Positions 16,847-26,513 of a stretch of DNA of 64,000 nt are shown here, in pieces. The position numbers and the translations under genes were made by a program. The notes beneath the pieces were generated by a model. The model was not told the DNA's origin. It searched no databases and saw nothing but the letters and a program-made list of their open reading frames with translations. Within the stretch, counting starts at the first letter, position 1. Each line of letters opens with the position of its first letter. Origin of the DNA: Photobacterium swingsii (GTDB lineage: Bacteria > Pseudomonadota > Gammaproteobacteria > Enterobacterales > Vibrionaceae); assembly GCF_024346715.1 (NCBI RefSeq), contig NZ_AP024853.1, forward strand, positions 1,116,001 to 1,180,000. Direction: 5' to 3'.

Positions 16847-16878
16847 TCCCAGGTTGCTTATGCTTCCTGGGATTTTTT
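16847..16878 (+). terminator. Intrinsic terminator after the zinc-ribbon gene
   Basis: TCCCAGG and CCTGGGA form a 7-bp stem with a 12-base loop, followed immediately by six T on the plus strand. The rest of 16720-17027 holds no other recognisable element. Confidence 0.75.
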
Positions 16879-17027
16879 ATTCATTAAATAACTGATAATA
16901 CAAAAGTTAATGTATTAACTCATAAAAATTAACACATTATAAATAAGCAGTGTAATAGTAAGAGAGATAACTCAAAAGATAGGTAAATTAATAAACAGGA
17001 TGGATCATATACAAGAAGATATTGATC

Positions 17028-17522
17028 TTATTTTCTACGATCAGGCAATTGCCACGATTTAAGAAACCCTTTCGCATTGAGTGTTGTCGTGCCGCCAGAA
17101 AAATCAATTAGCACTAAGCTTTCCAATTGAAACTGCCCATATAAATAATCCCTACCCTGCTGATTTTTTGGTTCAGCTAACGATTCATTTCCTTGGGGAG
17201 CTGCGTGGCAATAAACAATCATTTCAACAGGCATACCGTTAACCATGTAAATTTCATCTTCCATCGGTTTATCTAACTCGCAGACATCCACTTTACTTTC
17301 CATGTATCCAATAAAAATGGTTTGTTGGTTATCCTTCGTCTTATTTATTTCAGCACTATACAAACGCACTTGCCCCTTATGATCGATACTTTTGGTTAAC
17401 GATAATGACGTAAATGGCTCACCAAAACTGGAACGTTCGGCACTTTCCTCTTCACTAGCAATAGTAAAAAATGTCATCACAACAATAAAAATAGGGATAG
17501 ATTTCTTTATCGCTCTTTTCAC
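17028..17522 (-). CDS. Exported or membrane-anchored protein of unknown function
   Basis: A 164-residue protein with a hydrophobic N-terminus (MKRAIKKSIPIFIVVMTFFTIAS) that may be a signal peptide or an anchor. The remainder is hydrophilic with two cysteines (VDVCELD and IVYCHAAP) that could pair. A segment LVLIDFSGGTTTLNAKGFLKSW closes the protein. No family is recognised. It is monocistronic and preceded by an imperfect 13-bp inverted repeat (17541-17574). Confidence 0.65.
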   Translation of the reverse strand: MKRAIKKSIPIFIVVMTFFTIASEEESAERSSFGEPFTSLSLTKSIDHKGQVRLYSAEINKTKDNQQTIFIGYMESKVDVCELDKPMEDEIYMVNGMPVEMIVYCHAAPQGNESLAEPKNQQGRDYLYGQFQLESLVLIDFSGGTTTLNAKGFLKSWQLPDRRK

Positions 17523-17904
17523 TTTCTTCCTCTACTCAAAATGAAGCCTTCATTACTATTTATGAAGGTTTCATTGATATATCAATATATTGAATGAATT
17601 TAATTATCGTGAAATGGTAGGCTTTTATCTGTCATCCAGCATGCTTTTTTAACATATCGTCTAGATCGAGGTTCTCTATTAGATAAATTACATTAATACT
17701 AAAACCAAATGTCTAAAACCATTAACTACGCCAGAAAAAATCACAGACAATAAATAAGTGGAAAATGCGGAAATAGCTGTTGACCCGTCTATGAGGTAAG
17801 GGTTGAGAATACAGAACTCGGTTGAGAAGCAATCACTTCATTCAATAATTTTGTTTCTATGACCGATGCACTTATAAACTAAAATCACTATATCGGAGTA
17901 ACAC
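17523..17904. other. Gene-free stretch with a 5' hairpin
   Basis: ATGAAGCCTTCAT (17541-17553) and ATGAAGGTTTCAT (17562-17574) form a 13-bp stem with one mismatched pair and an 8-base loop, 19 bp upstream of the 17028-17522 start, within its probable leader. The remainder shows only A/T-rich promoter-like sequence for the small ORF at 17905. Confidence 0.4.
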
Positions 17905-18084
17905 ATGTTAAATAAAACACGCTGGGTAGAAATCATGAAAGCTGCTGGTCTTACAGATGAAAACATGAAGAATTGGCATCAACAATTCGAAGCAATGGAG
18001 CCAGAGGCACACCAAGCATTTTTAGAGTCACTAAATATTGATGCTGAGGAAATCAAAACTATTCGTCACTGGGCAAAAGCTTAA
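17905..18084 (+). CDS. Small acidic conserved-type protein (59 residues)
   Basis: ATG at 17905 has a good ribosome site (CGGAG, seven bases upstream) and gives 59 residues beginning MLNKTRWVEIMKAAGLTDEN and ending IKTIRHWAKA. The whole protein looks helical, with two helices around NMKNWHQQFEAMEPEAHQAF. I recall similar small proteins in Vibrio, Shewanella and Pseudomonas of unknown role, some resembling the C-terminal effector segment of MerR-type regulators. There is no membrane segment. Strong coding character and a following hairpin support a real gene despite its size. Confidence 0.75.
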   Translation: MLNKTRWVEIMKAAGLTDENMKNWHQQFEAMEPEAHQAFLESLNIDAEEIKTIRHWAKA

Positions 18085-18091
18085 TACTAAC

Positions 18092-18116
18092 GTGCGGTTC
18101 AACCATTGAGCCGCAC
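18092..18116 (+). terminator. Hairpin after the 59-residue ORF
   Basis: GTGCGGTTCAA and TTGAGCCGCAC pair over 11 bp with one G-T wobble and a 3-base loop, 8 bp past the stop codon. No T run follows, so it may protect the transcript end or be a weak terminator. Confidence 0.5.
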
Positions 18117-18308
18117 TGTACCCGACACAGTTGGTCTAAGCATAAAGGTATCGAGCTATTAACTGCTTGGTCATAACACAGCTTATATTCTCCATTATTT
18201 TTTGATAAACATTCAAATCTAGCGCTATTTATCACATAAAAAATACCTCCTATTATTTACTTTAACAGTCAGCATAAGTAAATACAGGCACCACAGAAGG
18301 ATATCAGC

Positions 18309-18596
18309 ATGACCCTTACCATAATTGCGAATATTGTTGCTAAAGATGACCATATCGAGCTGGTTAAAACAGAACTGGTAAAACTCATCAACACAACACG
18401 CGCAGAAGAGGGGTGTATCAATTACGACTTACACCAAGACAATGAAAATCCAACACACTTTACCTTCTATGAAAATTGGAGTTCACGTGAGTTGTGGCAA
18501 ACACATATGGCTAACAACCACCTTGCCGACTACATGGCCGCAACCGAAGGTTGCGTCGCATCATTTACGTTAAATGAAATGACTAAAATCAGCTAA
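18309..18596 (+). CDS. Antibiotic biosynthesis monooxygenase (ABM) domain protein
   Basis: A 95-residue single-domain protein of the dimeric ferredoxin-like ABM family (YgiN-like). It begins MTLTIIANIVAKDDHIELVKTELVKLI and has the family core RAEEGCINYDLHQDNENPTHFTFYENW followed by HMANNHLADYM. YgiN in E. coli acts on quinols, and other members oxidise aromatic polyketides; here the substrate is open. An AGAAGGATATC ribosome site precedes the ATG. It is monocistronic. Confidence 0.88.
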   Translation: MTLTIIANIVAKDDHIELVKTELVKLINTTRAEEGCINYDLHQDNENPTHFTFYENWSSRELWQTHMANNHLADYMAATEGCVASFTLNEMTKIS

Positions 18597-19097
18597 CCAA
18601 ACCGTCATCTCGCTAAATAATGAGCCAAGCGCCACAAAGGGGTGACATTAAATCAAATGTGATTTGTATCGATTATAGTTTAGATGAAACTGTAGTCGGT
18701 ACATTTTATGAGATTGAAATACCTTACCTCATTTCTATCTCATCCTACTGAATACACCCAATTATAGTGACGACTCCCAAGCACTTTTCAGAGTAGAAAA
18801 TAGCTTTCTAACTACACTCTACAATCACTTTTATTCATATAAAAAACACAATACTCAACGAAATACCCTTACTCTAGGTGCGACATTAGTTTTTTACTTC
18901 AATATAACCAAGTGCTTCAGATTAATTAACCATCTATTATTGTTTACTCTATCGCCTATTTATAAAGCAATCAGCAATGCATTGATATTATAGAGAATTA
19001 ACTGGCAATTAATACTTTAGGGTTATAGTATTCAAGCCCTATTCAGCAAGTATAATTGAAACTAGATGCATCAACATATATGGAATGGATACCCCAA
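18597..19097. other. 500-bp gene-free stretch
   Basis: I see no ORF with a ribosome site, no strong inverted repeat and no remnant of a known gene on either strand. The sequence is A/T rich and ends in the promoter region of the small ORF at 19098. Confidence 0.5.
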
Positions 19098-19208
19098 ATG
19101 AAATGTAACTGTACTCAAGTGAAACGTATTCGTCGCAACTTCTGGCAACGTTTAATCTATACCTCGATTCATCAGTGCCAACAATGCGGAAAATTATTTA
19201 AATTATAA
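19098..19208 (+). CDS. Very small basic protein with a possible zinc site (36 residues)
   Basis: The frame from ATG 19098 encodes 36 residues: MKCNCTQVKRIRRNFWQRL followed by a tail ending HQCQQCGKLFKL. A CxC near the start and CxxCGK at the end could bind one zinc ion. The codon choice and compact motif suggest a real gene, but the ribosome site is weak. A 9-bp inverted repeat CTTGCTGAT/ATCAGCAAG (19265-19303) lies downstream. I do not recognise a named family. Confidence 0.5.
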   Translation: MKCNCTQVKRIRRNFWQRLIYTSIHQCQQCGKLFKL

Positions 19209-19371
19209 ACCGCACGCATATTGCTTTACGTCAAACCAAAGGCCAAGTAAATAGCGAACAGCCCCTTGCTGATACTCTCTAATGACCACTTTTCATCAGC
19301 AAGTTAAGAGCACGACAGCAAAAATGTTGTGACCGAGTTTAGTGCTTTGTTCATTTAGTATAATGAGACCA

Positions 19372-19403
19372 AAAAGAGCGCAGAATAATCTCTGCGCTCT
19401 TTT
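19372..19403. terminator. Terminator of the giant repeat-protein gene
   Basis: AAAAGAGCGCAGA and TCTGCGCTCTTTT form a perfect 13-bp stem with a 6-base loop, with A and T tails that would serve both strands. It lies 25 bp beyond the stop of the 19428-26513 gene. Confidence 0.88.
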
Positions 19404-19427
19404 CATTTATTTTCTCAAAGACAATTT

Positions 19428-22400
19428 CTACACATTATCGTCAACTAAGCTATGGTCATCTTGTTGAGCGGAGTGATCATCATTGTCATAGGATGAGCTA
19501 TCATCCATCACATCTATGCCGCTATCTCTGTTGTCACCCTGCGTCCAGTCACCGCCTTGGCTATCCTCACCCGGCATCCCATGAGGGTTATCTTGCGCTT
19601 TTTGACCTGACTGCATGGCGTGCGCGTCATCAACATCAATAACTATCTCGCCCGTCGCGCCATCAACAGGCTCTCCGATATCTGTCTGGCCTTCGAAAGT
19701 TACCGTCGTTGTCCCTTCATGCTCATCGGAAAGTGTCATGGTTACAGGACGTGATAAATCGCCACTCACGGTATATGAACCATCATCATTCATAATACCG
19801 TTTGATATGGTGGCCCCTTCTGGCAACTGACTAATTTCAACTTGATCAACATCGGGATTATCAGCAACCTCATCAGGGATATCGACCCGTATCGTACTAC
19901 CTGGTGCTGCAGTCACATCTGCGTCTTCTGGCTGACTCTCTTCTGCTGCAGCTTCGGTTTGATCACCCTCAGCGGTTCGCGTTTGCGTATCGACATCTTT
20001 TGCTTCGGGCTCGGTCAAAGGGACTTCAGGGGCAGGGGCAGGGGCAGCGTCAGGATCGCGATACTCATCCACCGTCAGGGTTAAATCATGCTGTGTTTTA
20101 CTTTCGCCATCAGAGGTGGTGACATCGAGTTCAAGGTTTCCATCAAACTCTTCATCCGTCCAGAACATCCAGCCACCCTCACCGTCTTCGATTAAGGTGC
20201 CAGCTTCACCATGGTAATCCACGGCAGCCACATCAAGGCTGCCATCAAGTCCCAGCGAGGCCAAAATATCACTTGAGGTTAACTCAAGCGCTCCATGTTC
20301 ATTGAGCATCAATGACGATTCAGGTTCAGCGACATTCACATTAAAGTGGCTGCGAATACTTTCTTGTCCATCAGAGGCGATAAAGGCAATTTGCGCTTCA
20401 CCGCTGAATCCCTCAGCTGGCGAGAAACTGTACTCTCCCTCACCCTTTGTTTCTAATATGCCTTGCCCTGAGATTAGCTGCACAGACTCTATGCTCAACG
20501 TATCGCCATCAGCATCAGACAGTTGCGCCAATAGATCTCGGTCATCAAAGGTTAAGGTATTGCCTACATCAAGGTCTGTTGTGGCGATACTGTCTACCTG
20601 TGGTGATTCATTATCTGGCCCTTTTCCTCCCTCATCTTTGCTTGGCTTATCCTCCTTTTGATCCGCTACAGCGATGGTACTTTGCACATCAATCGTATTG
20701 CCATCATTTAGCACCTGATAGGCAAAATCGACATCCCCCGTAAAGCCTTCAGCAGGTGTAAACGACCAAGTACCATCATTGTTATCCACCAGTTCGCCCT
20801 GGCTGCGATCAATTAAATGAACGCCCTCAACCTCATCTCCTTTGCCCGCTTCTATACCCTCAGCCATAGCCAGTAAATCAGCCATGGATAGCACCAAGGT
20901 GTCACCTGCTGTGGCATCAAAATCAGCATACGACTCGGTTGGTTGCGAGATCTGGCTGGAGGACTCTTCACCATAATCGGCCGTTGTCGCTGATACTGTG
21001 ATAAAGAAGCTGCCTGTAAAGTCTTGAGGCGGAGTAAGTGATAAGTCGTCCATGCTCCATGTTGTGACATCAAGCACTTGGTTTTCTTCTGTAATCACTA
21101 TGGTATTCACACCATCAGACACTTCAAAACCAACAGGGAAGCCAGTTATGACTAAGTGACTCAGTTGTTCAGACACATCGATCATCTCAACATTTAAGCC
21201 AAGTAACCCCGAGGAATCTTCATCAAAAACAAGTGGCCCTTGATGATCCGTCGTGATCACCGCACCGTCAGCGACAGGACGAACATAAACAGGCATCTCC
21301 AACATGGTCGTTAAACCATCAGGGTCTTTTACTTCAACTTGCAGCTCAGCCGTACCTGAATAATCTTCTGCGGGAGTAAAGGTCCAACTACCATCTTCAT
21401 TTTGTTCAACCTTTCCACCTTCTTCTCCTTCGGCTGTAATAATGCGAGAGATCACCAGATCATCACCGTCAATATCACCAAAGAGATCCAGCATATCGTT
21501 AGCATTAAAGGTAAAAGCACCATCTTCGTGGGTCGTTAGGTGAGCATTACCGCTGCTAAATGGCGCATCATTAACAGGCAGCACATCCACCTTCATTGCG
21601 CCTTCAGTTTTATCATCACCATCAGAGATGGTGTAATTTAGCTCTATTAGGCCATTAAAATCAGGCGGTGTAATAAGATGGTACATCCCATCTTGCTGAA
21701 GTTGTAATTGACCATTGGGCGGCTGCTTTAAGGACAGATCTTCTAACGTCAGTTTGTCGCCATCAGCATCGCTGGCTTGTTTGAGGATATAAGCAGGGTC
21801 AATCACTAACACTTGATCTTCATCGACATTGAAGTTCAAGCAAGGGGCAACAGGTTCGTCTTCCACAGGAGTGACATCGACAGACACTGTCGCTGTATCC
21901 GTCGAGCCATTACCATCAGAAACAGTGTAAGTGAACGAAGCTGGACCGTTGTAATCAGGTTCTGGTGTAAAGACGACATTGCCATCTTCATCAAGGTGTA
22001 CCTTACCGTGGGTGTCATCCGTCGCTTCAACACTCACGATCGTTAAGGTATCACCATCAACATCAGTGTCATTAAGTAAAAGATCAGCAGGATCGATCAC
22101 CAATTGACCATCTTCTTCAACTTCAATGGCGCGAGAATTAATGCCCTCTTTAACTTCAACAAGCTGGTCGGTCACATCCAGAGTTTGATCTGCGGTACTG
22201 TAATTTAGATCCAAATTCATGGCATGTGTCACTTCACTGCCATCAGCTTGAATCGTCGTCATCTGAATTTCTTCAGACATAGTACGAGACACCGTCATAT
22301 TCTGCACCACATAGGTGCCATTACTGCCTGTTGTTCCTAGTGTAAAGTGATGCACTGGCACATCTGTGGTAAATACGTATTCATCTTGGTATTCACCCGA

Positions 22401-25400
22401 CTCACGATAACCCCCTTGTGCATCTATGATATTGCCATCAGCATCATAGGCCTTAATCATCACTTCCGTGGCATGGCGGCTGGTTTCATCGAAATAACCA
22501 CCCAGACCATCCAGTTGGAAAGTAATTTGGTTAACGTCTTCCCCTTCGACTGTAACAGTGAGCATTTCATTAGTATCTAACCCTTGGCGGCTTTGATTAC
22601 CGATTCCTGCCCCCACATGGCTACCCGCTCCATTCCATGCGGCTAATTCACCTGTATTCACTTGGGTGGTAACAGTCACACCATCTTCTTGATAAACCGC
22701 GGTATCGCCATCGACAGTCCCCCAATCTTCTACTTTGGCTTTACCATCAAAGACTTTGGTGTCGGTATTGCTATCAAAGCTACCAATACGAATATCGCGG
22801 GTATCAGCTTGGATCTCTTCGGTATTGGGCGTGAACTGCACTTGGGTATCGGCTGGATATTCAATACCGACTACCATGTCAGCCCAATCACCCTCTTCAG
22901 TTTGATACTGGACCGAACCATGCTCTGGGGCGGCATCTAAGCGGATCATAGGATCTGAGCCATCAAGGCGACTATCGTCTTGCGCGACAACAGGATCGTT
23001 AACTGGATTAACCGTCAGATCTAAGCCTGTCGAAACCGTGTATTCACCATCGGTAACGTCAAACGTCAGCTCTAAATCGCCATTAAAGTTCTCAGCAGGC
23101 ACTATGGTAAATGAACCGTCTTCATTCGCCGTAACCTGACCAAAGGCCTCTAGCTGTAGGTTCTCAGCCACTAAGGTTTCGCTACTATCAACATCCGTTG
23201 TATGCATTAAGAGCTGGGCTTGGCTTAAAGTGATAGAACCATCTTCATCCACACTATAAGCCACATTGTTGCTGACTACAGGGCTGTCGTTTATCGCCAA
23301 TACATCAACATTCGCTGTTGTTGTCGCCGTTGCCCCCTCTTCATCTTTGACGGTCACATCAATCGCAACGTCACCATCAAAATTGGCATTGGGTGCAAAC
23401 GAATAACTGCCATCACCATGATTAGTCAGGATGCCATCTTCGCCGCTATAACTCACATCAGCGATAGTGACCTCACCTTCGACATCACTGCTGTTAGCTA
23501 ATAGTTGCTTGTCATTGAAGGTTAAAATACCGTCTTCATCAACCGAATAGGTCGTCACCCCAGCGACAGGGATATCGTTAACCGCATCGACGGTAATGTC
23601 GATATTAGCAGGCGTAGAAACCGTGCCATCATTCACAGTAAAGCTTAAATCCACCTCGCCGTTAAAATTCTCTTTAGGGGCAAAGGTATAGCTGCCGTTG
23701 CCATGATCAGTAAAGACACCATCAGCGCCGCTGTAACTCACAGATTCAACCGTTAGATCGTCACCATCAACGTCTGTCGCACCGGCTAGTAGATCGTTAT
23801 CGGTAAAGGTTAACGTACCATCTTCATTCATGGTAAAGGCTTGATCATCCACCTCGGCAGCATCGTTCACCGCGGTAACAACCAAATTCGCATCTGATGA
23901 CACCACGCTGCCGTTGTCATCACTGACATTAAAGCTGATCGCCAAATCACCATTCACATCAGCATTTGGTGTAACAACGAAAGATTTGTCGCCTGTGTCG
24001 CTGTCTATCACCGTCTTGAAGCTGGCATTGTCAATCTGTAAGTTGGTGACCATCAAGGTATCACCATCAAGATCACTCGCATTAGCCAGTAGCGCTGCTT
24101 CAGTAATGATAATTTCACTGTCTTCAAGCGTATTAAATTGCAGCGGACTCATTTCATCAATAACGACAGGGTCGTTGACTGCTGTGACATGAAAATCAAG
24201 CGTCGTGGTTGTCGTCGCTGTTTCTGGAGAATCAGATTTTAATGTACTGTCTTCAACCGATGTCGCTGAAATAGTTAGAGCAACATCGCCATTAAAGTGT
24301 TCTGCACCTTGAAACGTCAGTTGACTCAAATCCCAACCAGCCACATCAGCACTATCGCCGTCTTCATTGGCCGTAAAGCTATTCACCCCATCAGTCAGCA
24401 TTGCGCCATAAGGCAAGCCCTCGATCACCAATGATTGTAAAGATTCAGAACCGTCAGTATCGGTGAGTGACGCATCAAGGTTAATCGGTACAGCTTGATC
24501 TTCGCTGATCACCTTCTCTATGCGTATTGCATCAAGCAAGCCACCCAAACTGTTATCATCTGGCGAATCAAACTCCAATCGTGGGTTATCTTCTGTCGCA
24601 GTAAATTGATAACTATGGTGGTGCCATCCCGTATCAGCTTCAATCAAAGTATCCACCAGCTGACCTTCAAAATACACATCAATCTGAGAATCAGCACCTT
24701 CAAAGTGCAAACGCGCCGACATATCAAAGTCTAACGTGACAAGATCGCCAGCTTTCACATCAAGGTTGGTATATAAATTCGATTCATCACCGCGATTGGC
24801 TTCTAACTCAATCACGCCGCCACGGTTATCGCCCACGCCGTAGACATAGTCTTGATGAATTTCGATAACATTATTGACGTTATCAGTATGCCAACCAATT
24901 AATGCACTATCATGCCCTTGCCCGTATTCCGCTAACGTCATGTCGGTTAAAGAAACGGTAAGAGAGGGCTCATCGGCATCTGGGGTGATGGCCACTGGTG
25001 CCGTAAACTCAGCATCAACGGTGCCATCGTTAATCACTATTGTGAGGTTGGCATCACCGCTATAATCTGGGTTAGGCGTATAGATCCAATCACCGTCTAC
25101 GTTTTGCTCTATGCTGCCGTTTTCATCTGCGGTGATCTTAACGACAGATAACGCATCGCCATCAACATCGGTGGCATTATCAAGTAAAGAAGCTTCGGTA
25201 ATTTTAATCGAGCCATCTTCATTCACCACATAGGATGTTTCGGTTAATACAGGGGCATCATTAACCGCTGCAAGATTAACGTTCCCCGTCGCCGAGGTAA
25301 CAGCCCCATCGTTATCATCAACATCAAAAGTGAAGGGCACATCACCGTTGTAATCTGCGGTTGGCGTAAAGGTAAAGGTGCCATCTTTATTATCAACTAA

Positions 25401-26513
25401 GCTACCGTATTGCTCATCAATCTGGAGATTTAGTGCCGTCAGATTTGTACTATCGACATCCGATGCATTTTGCAGCAGCATCGCTTGCGTGAAGTGAACC
25501 GTATTATCTTCGTCACCCTCAATCACGGTCTCAGACACGGTGGCGGCATCATTGACGGCGGCAAGATCGACCTTGCCAGCAGCAGGAGTGATAGCACCAT
25601 CGTTGTCATCCACATCGAAGGTAAATGGCACTTCGCCGTTATAATCATCGGCCGGTGTGAAAGTAAATGTACCGTCTTTATTATCAACAACATCACCAAA
25701 GGCGGGATCAATAGTCAGGTTCACCGCCGTTAACTGATCACTATCAATGTCAGTGGCATTTTCTAACAACATGTCTTGGGTAAATACGATGCTAGTATCT
25801 TCTGTGCCTTCAATCAGGGTATCCGTCACCACCGCCGCATCGTTCACATTCTCAACTTGAACTTCGAAGGTTTGCGATACGGTTTCAGTATCGAAATCAT
25901 CTTCAACGGCAAGCTCTTTCGTCTGCGCATTGGCGACATCAACTTGGAAGGTTTCACTGGTTGTTGCCGTATCAAAATCTTCAGCCTTCGATTCTGCAGC
26001 AGCAGGACTTACGCCACCACCCGCCCCCGATTGCTGCTCTGCACCTTGTTGCGAGGCTTGATTTTGTTCTGATGATGATTCATCACTCTTCGCCCGTTCA
26101 CCACGCGAACTGCCGCCTCCAACAGCCTGCGCCCCCACTCCACCGCCACCACCAGTCTCTTCGCCATCTCGGCCATTATCTAACGGTGACGTGTCACCTT
26201 GCTTTTCACCACCGCGCGGCCCGCTTTGCTCTTCCTCTTTAGACTGGCTCTCTTCTGCGCGACGCTGCCCACTTCGGCCACTCTGTTTAGCAGCCCCCGC
26301 ACCATCATCAGAAGCCATGTTTGCTTGGGTATTTTGATCAGCTGATTCTGCTCCCGTCGCCGTTGTTGAAGCCATGGTGCTTTGCTGATTTTGCCTGTCC
26401 TGAGCACGGTGTTCATCGGTGCTTTCATCTGGCGTCGCATTATGTTCAACCGCATCATTGAGCGTGTTGTCTTTTGCGTCATGCTGGTCTTGATGTTTGT
26501 TCTTTGCCATCAC
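19428..26513 (-). CDS. Giant tandem cadherin-like repeat protein, probable type I-secreted adhesin
   Basis: A 2361-residue, very acidic protein with no Sec signal. Residues 1-200 are low-complexity (Q, G, S, E rich). From about 222 to 2150 it is built of roughly a dozen modules of about 95 residues, each opening like VNDAPVLTETSYVVNEDGSI and closing on FTPxxDYNGxxxFTFxVxDxxG, as in VCBS/cadherin-like 'tandem-95' adhesins that bind calcium. Two different beta-sandwich-like inserts interrupt them (about 520-675 and 1238-1420); the first, with IEVELEANRG-like and DVKAGDLVTLDFDMSA text, resembles carbohydrate-binding folds. The last 200 residues are acidic and end DDHSLVDDNV. No RTX GGxGxDxxx nonapeptides are visible. 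It is divergent from a complete type I exporter operon, so it is probably that system's cargo (inference). Confidence 0.88.
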   Translation of the reverse strand: MMAKNKHQDQHDAKDNTLNDAVEHNATPDESTDEHRAQDRQNQQSTMASTTATGAESADQNTQANMASDDGAGAAKQSGRSGQRRAEESQSKEEEQSGPRGGEKQGDTSPLDNGRDGEETGGGGGVGAQAVGGGSSRGERAKSDESSSEQNQASQQGAEQQSGAGGGVSPAAAESKAEDFDTATTSETFQVDVANAQTKELAVEDDFDTETVSQTFEVQVENVNDAAVVTDTLIEGTEDTSIVFTQDMLLENATDIDSDQLTAVNLTIDPAFGDVVDNKDGTFTFTPADDYNGEVPFTFDVDDNDGAITPAAGKVDLAAVNDAATVSETVIEGDEDNTVHFTQAMLLQNASDVDSTNLTALNLQIDEQYGSLVDNKDGTFTFTPTADYNGDVPFTFDVDDNDGAVTSATGNVNLAAVNDAPVLTETSYVVNEDGSIKITEASLLDNATDVDGDALSVVKITADENGSIEQNVDGDWIYTPNPDYSGDANLTIVINDGTVDAEFTAPVAITPDADEPSLTVSLTDMTLAEYGQGHDSALIGWHTDNVNNVIEIHQDYVYGVGDNRGGVIELEANRGDESNLYTNLDVKAGDLVTLDFDMSARLHFEGADSQIDVYFEGQLVDTLIEADTGWHHHSYQFTATEDNPRLEFDSPDDNSLGGLLDAIRIEKVISEDQAVPINLDASLTDTDGSESLQSLVIEGLPYGAMLTDGVNSFTANEDGDSADVAGWDLSQLTFQGAEHFNGDVALTISATSVEDSTLKSDSPETATTTTTLDFHVTAVNDPVVIDEMSPLQFNTLEDSEIIITEAALLANASDLDGDTLMVTNLQIDNASFKTVIDSDTGDKSFVVTPNADVNGDLAISFNVSDDNGSVVSSDANLVVTAVNDAAEVDDQAFTMNEDGTLTFTDNDLLAGATDVDGDDLTVESVSYSGADGVFTDHGNGSYTFAPKENFNGEVDLSFTVNDGTVSTPANIDITVDAVNDIPVAGVTTYSVDEDGILTFNDKQLLANSSDVEGEVTIADVSYSGEDGILTNHGDGSYSFAPNANFDGDVAIDVTVKDEEGATATTTANVDVLAINDSPVVSNNVAYSVDEDGSITLSQAQLLMHTTDVDSSETLVAENLQLEAFGQVTANEDGSFTIVPAENFNGDLELTFDVTDGEYTVSTGLDLTVNPVNDPVVAQDDSRLDGSDPMIRLDAAPEHGSVQYQTEEGDWADMVVGIEYPADTQVQFTPNTEEIQADTRDIRIGSFDSNTDTKVFDGKAKVEDWGTVDGDTAVYQEDGVTVTTQVNTGELAAWNGAGSHVGAGIGNQSRQGLDTNEMLTVTVEGEDVNQITFQLDGLGGYFDETSRHATEVMIKAYDADGNIIDAQGGYRESGEYQDEYVFTTDVPVHHFTLGTTGSNGTYVVQNMTVSRTMSEEIQMTTIQADGSEVTHAMNLDLNYSTADQTLDVTDQLVEVKEGINSRAIEVEEDGQLVIDPADLLLNDTDVDGDTLTIVSVEATDDTHGKVHLDEDGNVVFTPEPDYNGPASFTYTVSDGNGSTDTATVSVDVTPVEDEPVAPCLNFNVDEDQVLVIDPAYILKQASDADGDKLTLEDLSLKQPPNGQLQLQQDGMYHLITPPDFNGLIELNYTISDGDDKTEGAMKVDVLPVNDAPFSSGNAHLTTHEDGAFTFNANDMLDLFGDIDGDDLVISRIITAEGEEGGKVEQNEDGSWTFTPAEDYSGTAELQVEVKDPDGLTTMLEMPVYVRPVADGAVITTDHQGPLVFDEDSSGLLGLNVEMIDVSEQLSHLVITGFPVGFEVSDGVNTIVITEENQVLDVTTWSMDDLSLTPPQDFTGSFFITVSATTADYGEESSSQISQPTESYADFDATAGDTLVLSMADLLAMAEGIEAGKGDEVEGVHLIDRSQGELVDNNDGTWSFTPAEGFTGDVDFAYQVLNDGNTIDVQSTIAVADQKEDKPSKDEGGKGPDNESPQVDSIATTDLDVGNTLTFDDRDLLAQLSDADGDTLSIESVQLISGQGILETKGEGEYSFSPAEGFSGEAQIAFIASDGQESIRSHFNVNVAEPESSLMLNEHGALELTSSDILASLGLDGSLDVAAVDYHGEAGTLIEDGEGGWMFWTDEEFDGNLELDVTTSDGESKTQHDLTLTVDEYRDPDAAPAPAPEVPLTEPEAKDVDTQTRTAEGDQTEAAAEESQPEDADVTAAPGSTIRVDIPDEVADNPDVDQVEISQLPEGATISNGIMNDDGSYTVSGDLSRPVTMTLSDEHEGTTTVTFEGQTDIGEPVDGATGEIVIDVDDAHAMQSGQKAQDNPHGMPGEDSQGGDWTQGDNRDSGIDVMDDSSSYDNDDHSAQQDDHSLVDDNV
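20060..25850 (-). repeat. Tandem ~95-residue cadherin-like modules inside the giant gene
   Basis: About twelve to fourteen units of roughly 285 bp can be recognised by recurring VNDxP starts and EDGxxxxxxxxLL, VDGDxLxV and NxDGSxxFxPxxxFNG motifs. The first two units are the most alike, and even they differ at many synonymous sites, so the array is old rather than a recent amplification. Insert domains at about 24490-24960 and 22255-22800 break the series. Confidence 0.8.

Noticed and set aside
20060..25850. Repeats considered as a CRISPR-like or DNA-level satellite array
   Set aside because: The periodicity is about 285 bp in frame and exists at protein level; the units are diverged coding modules without spacers.
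19428..26513. Many open frames on both strands inside the giant gene (for example 20302-20661, 22662-22940, 25470-25733)
   Set aside because: They are shadow frames caused by the repetitive, biased codon use of the repeat protein.
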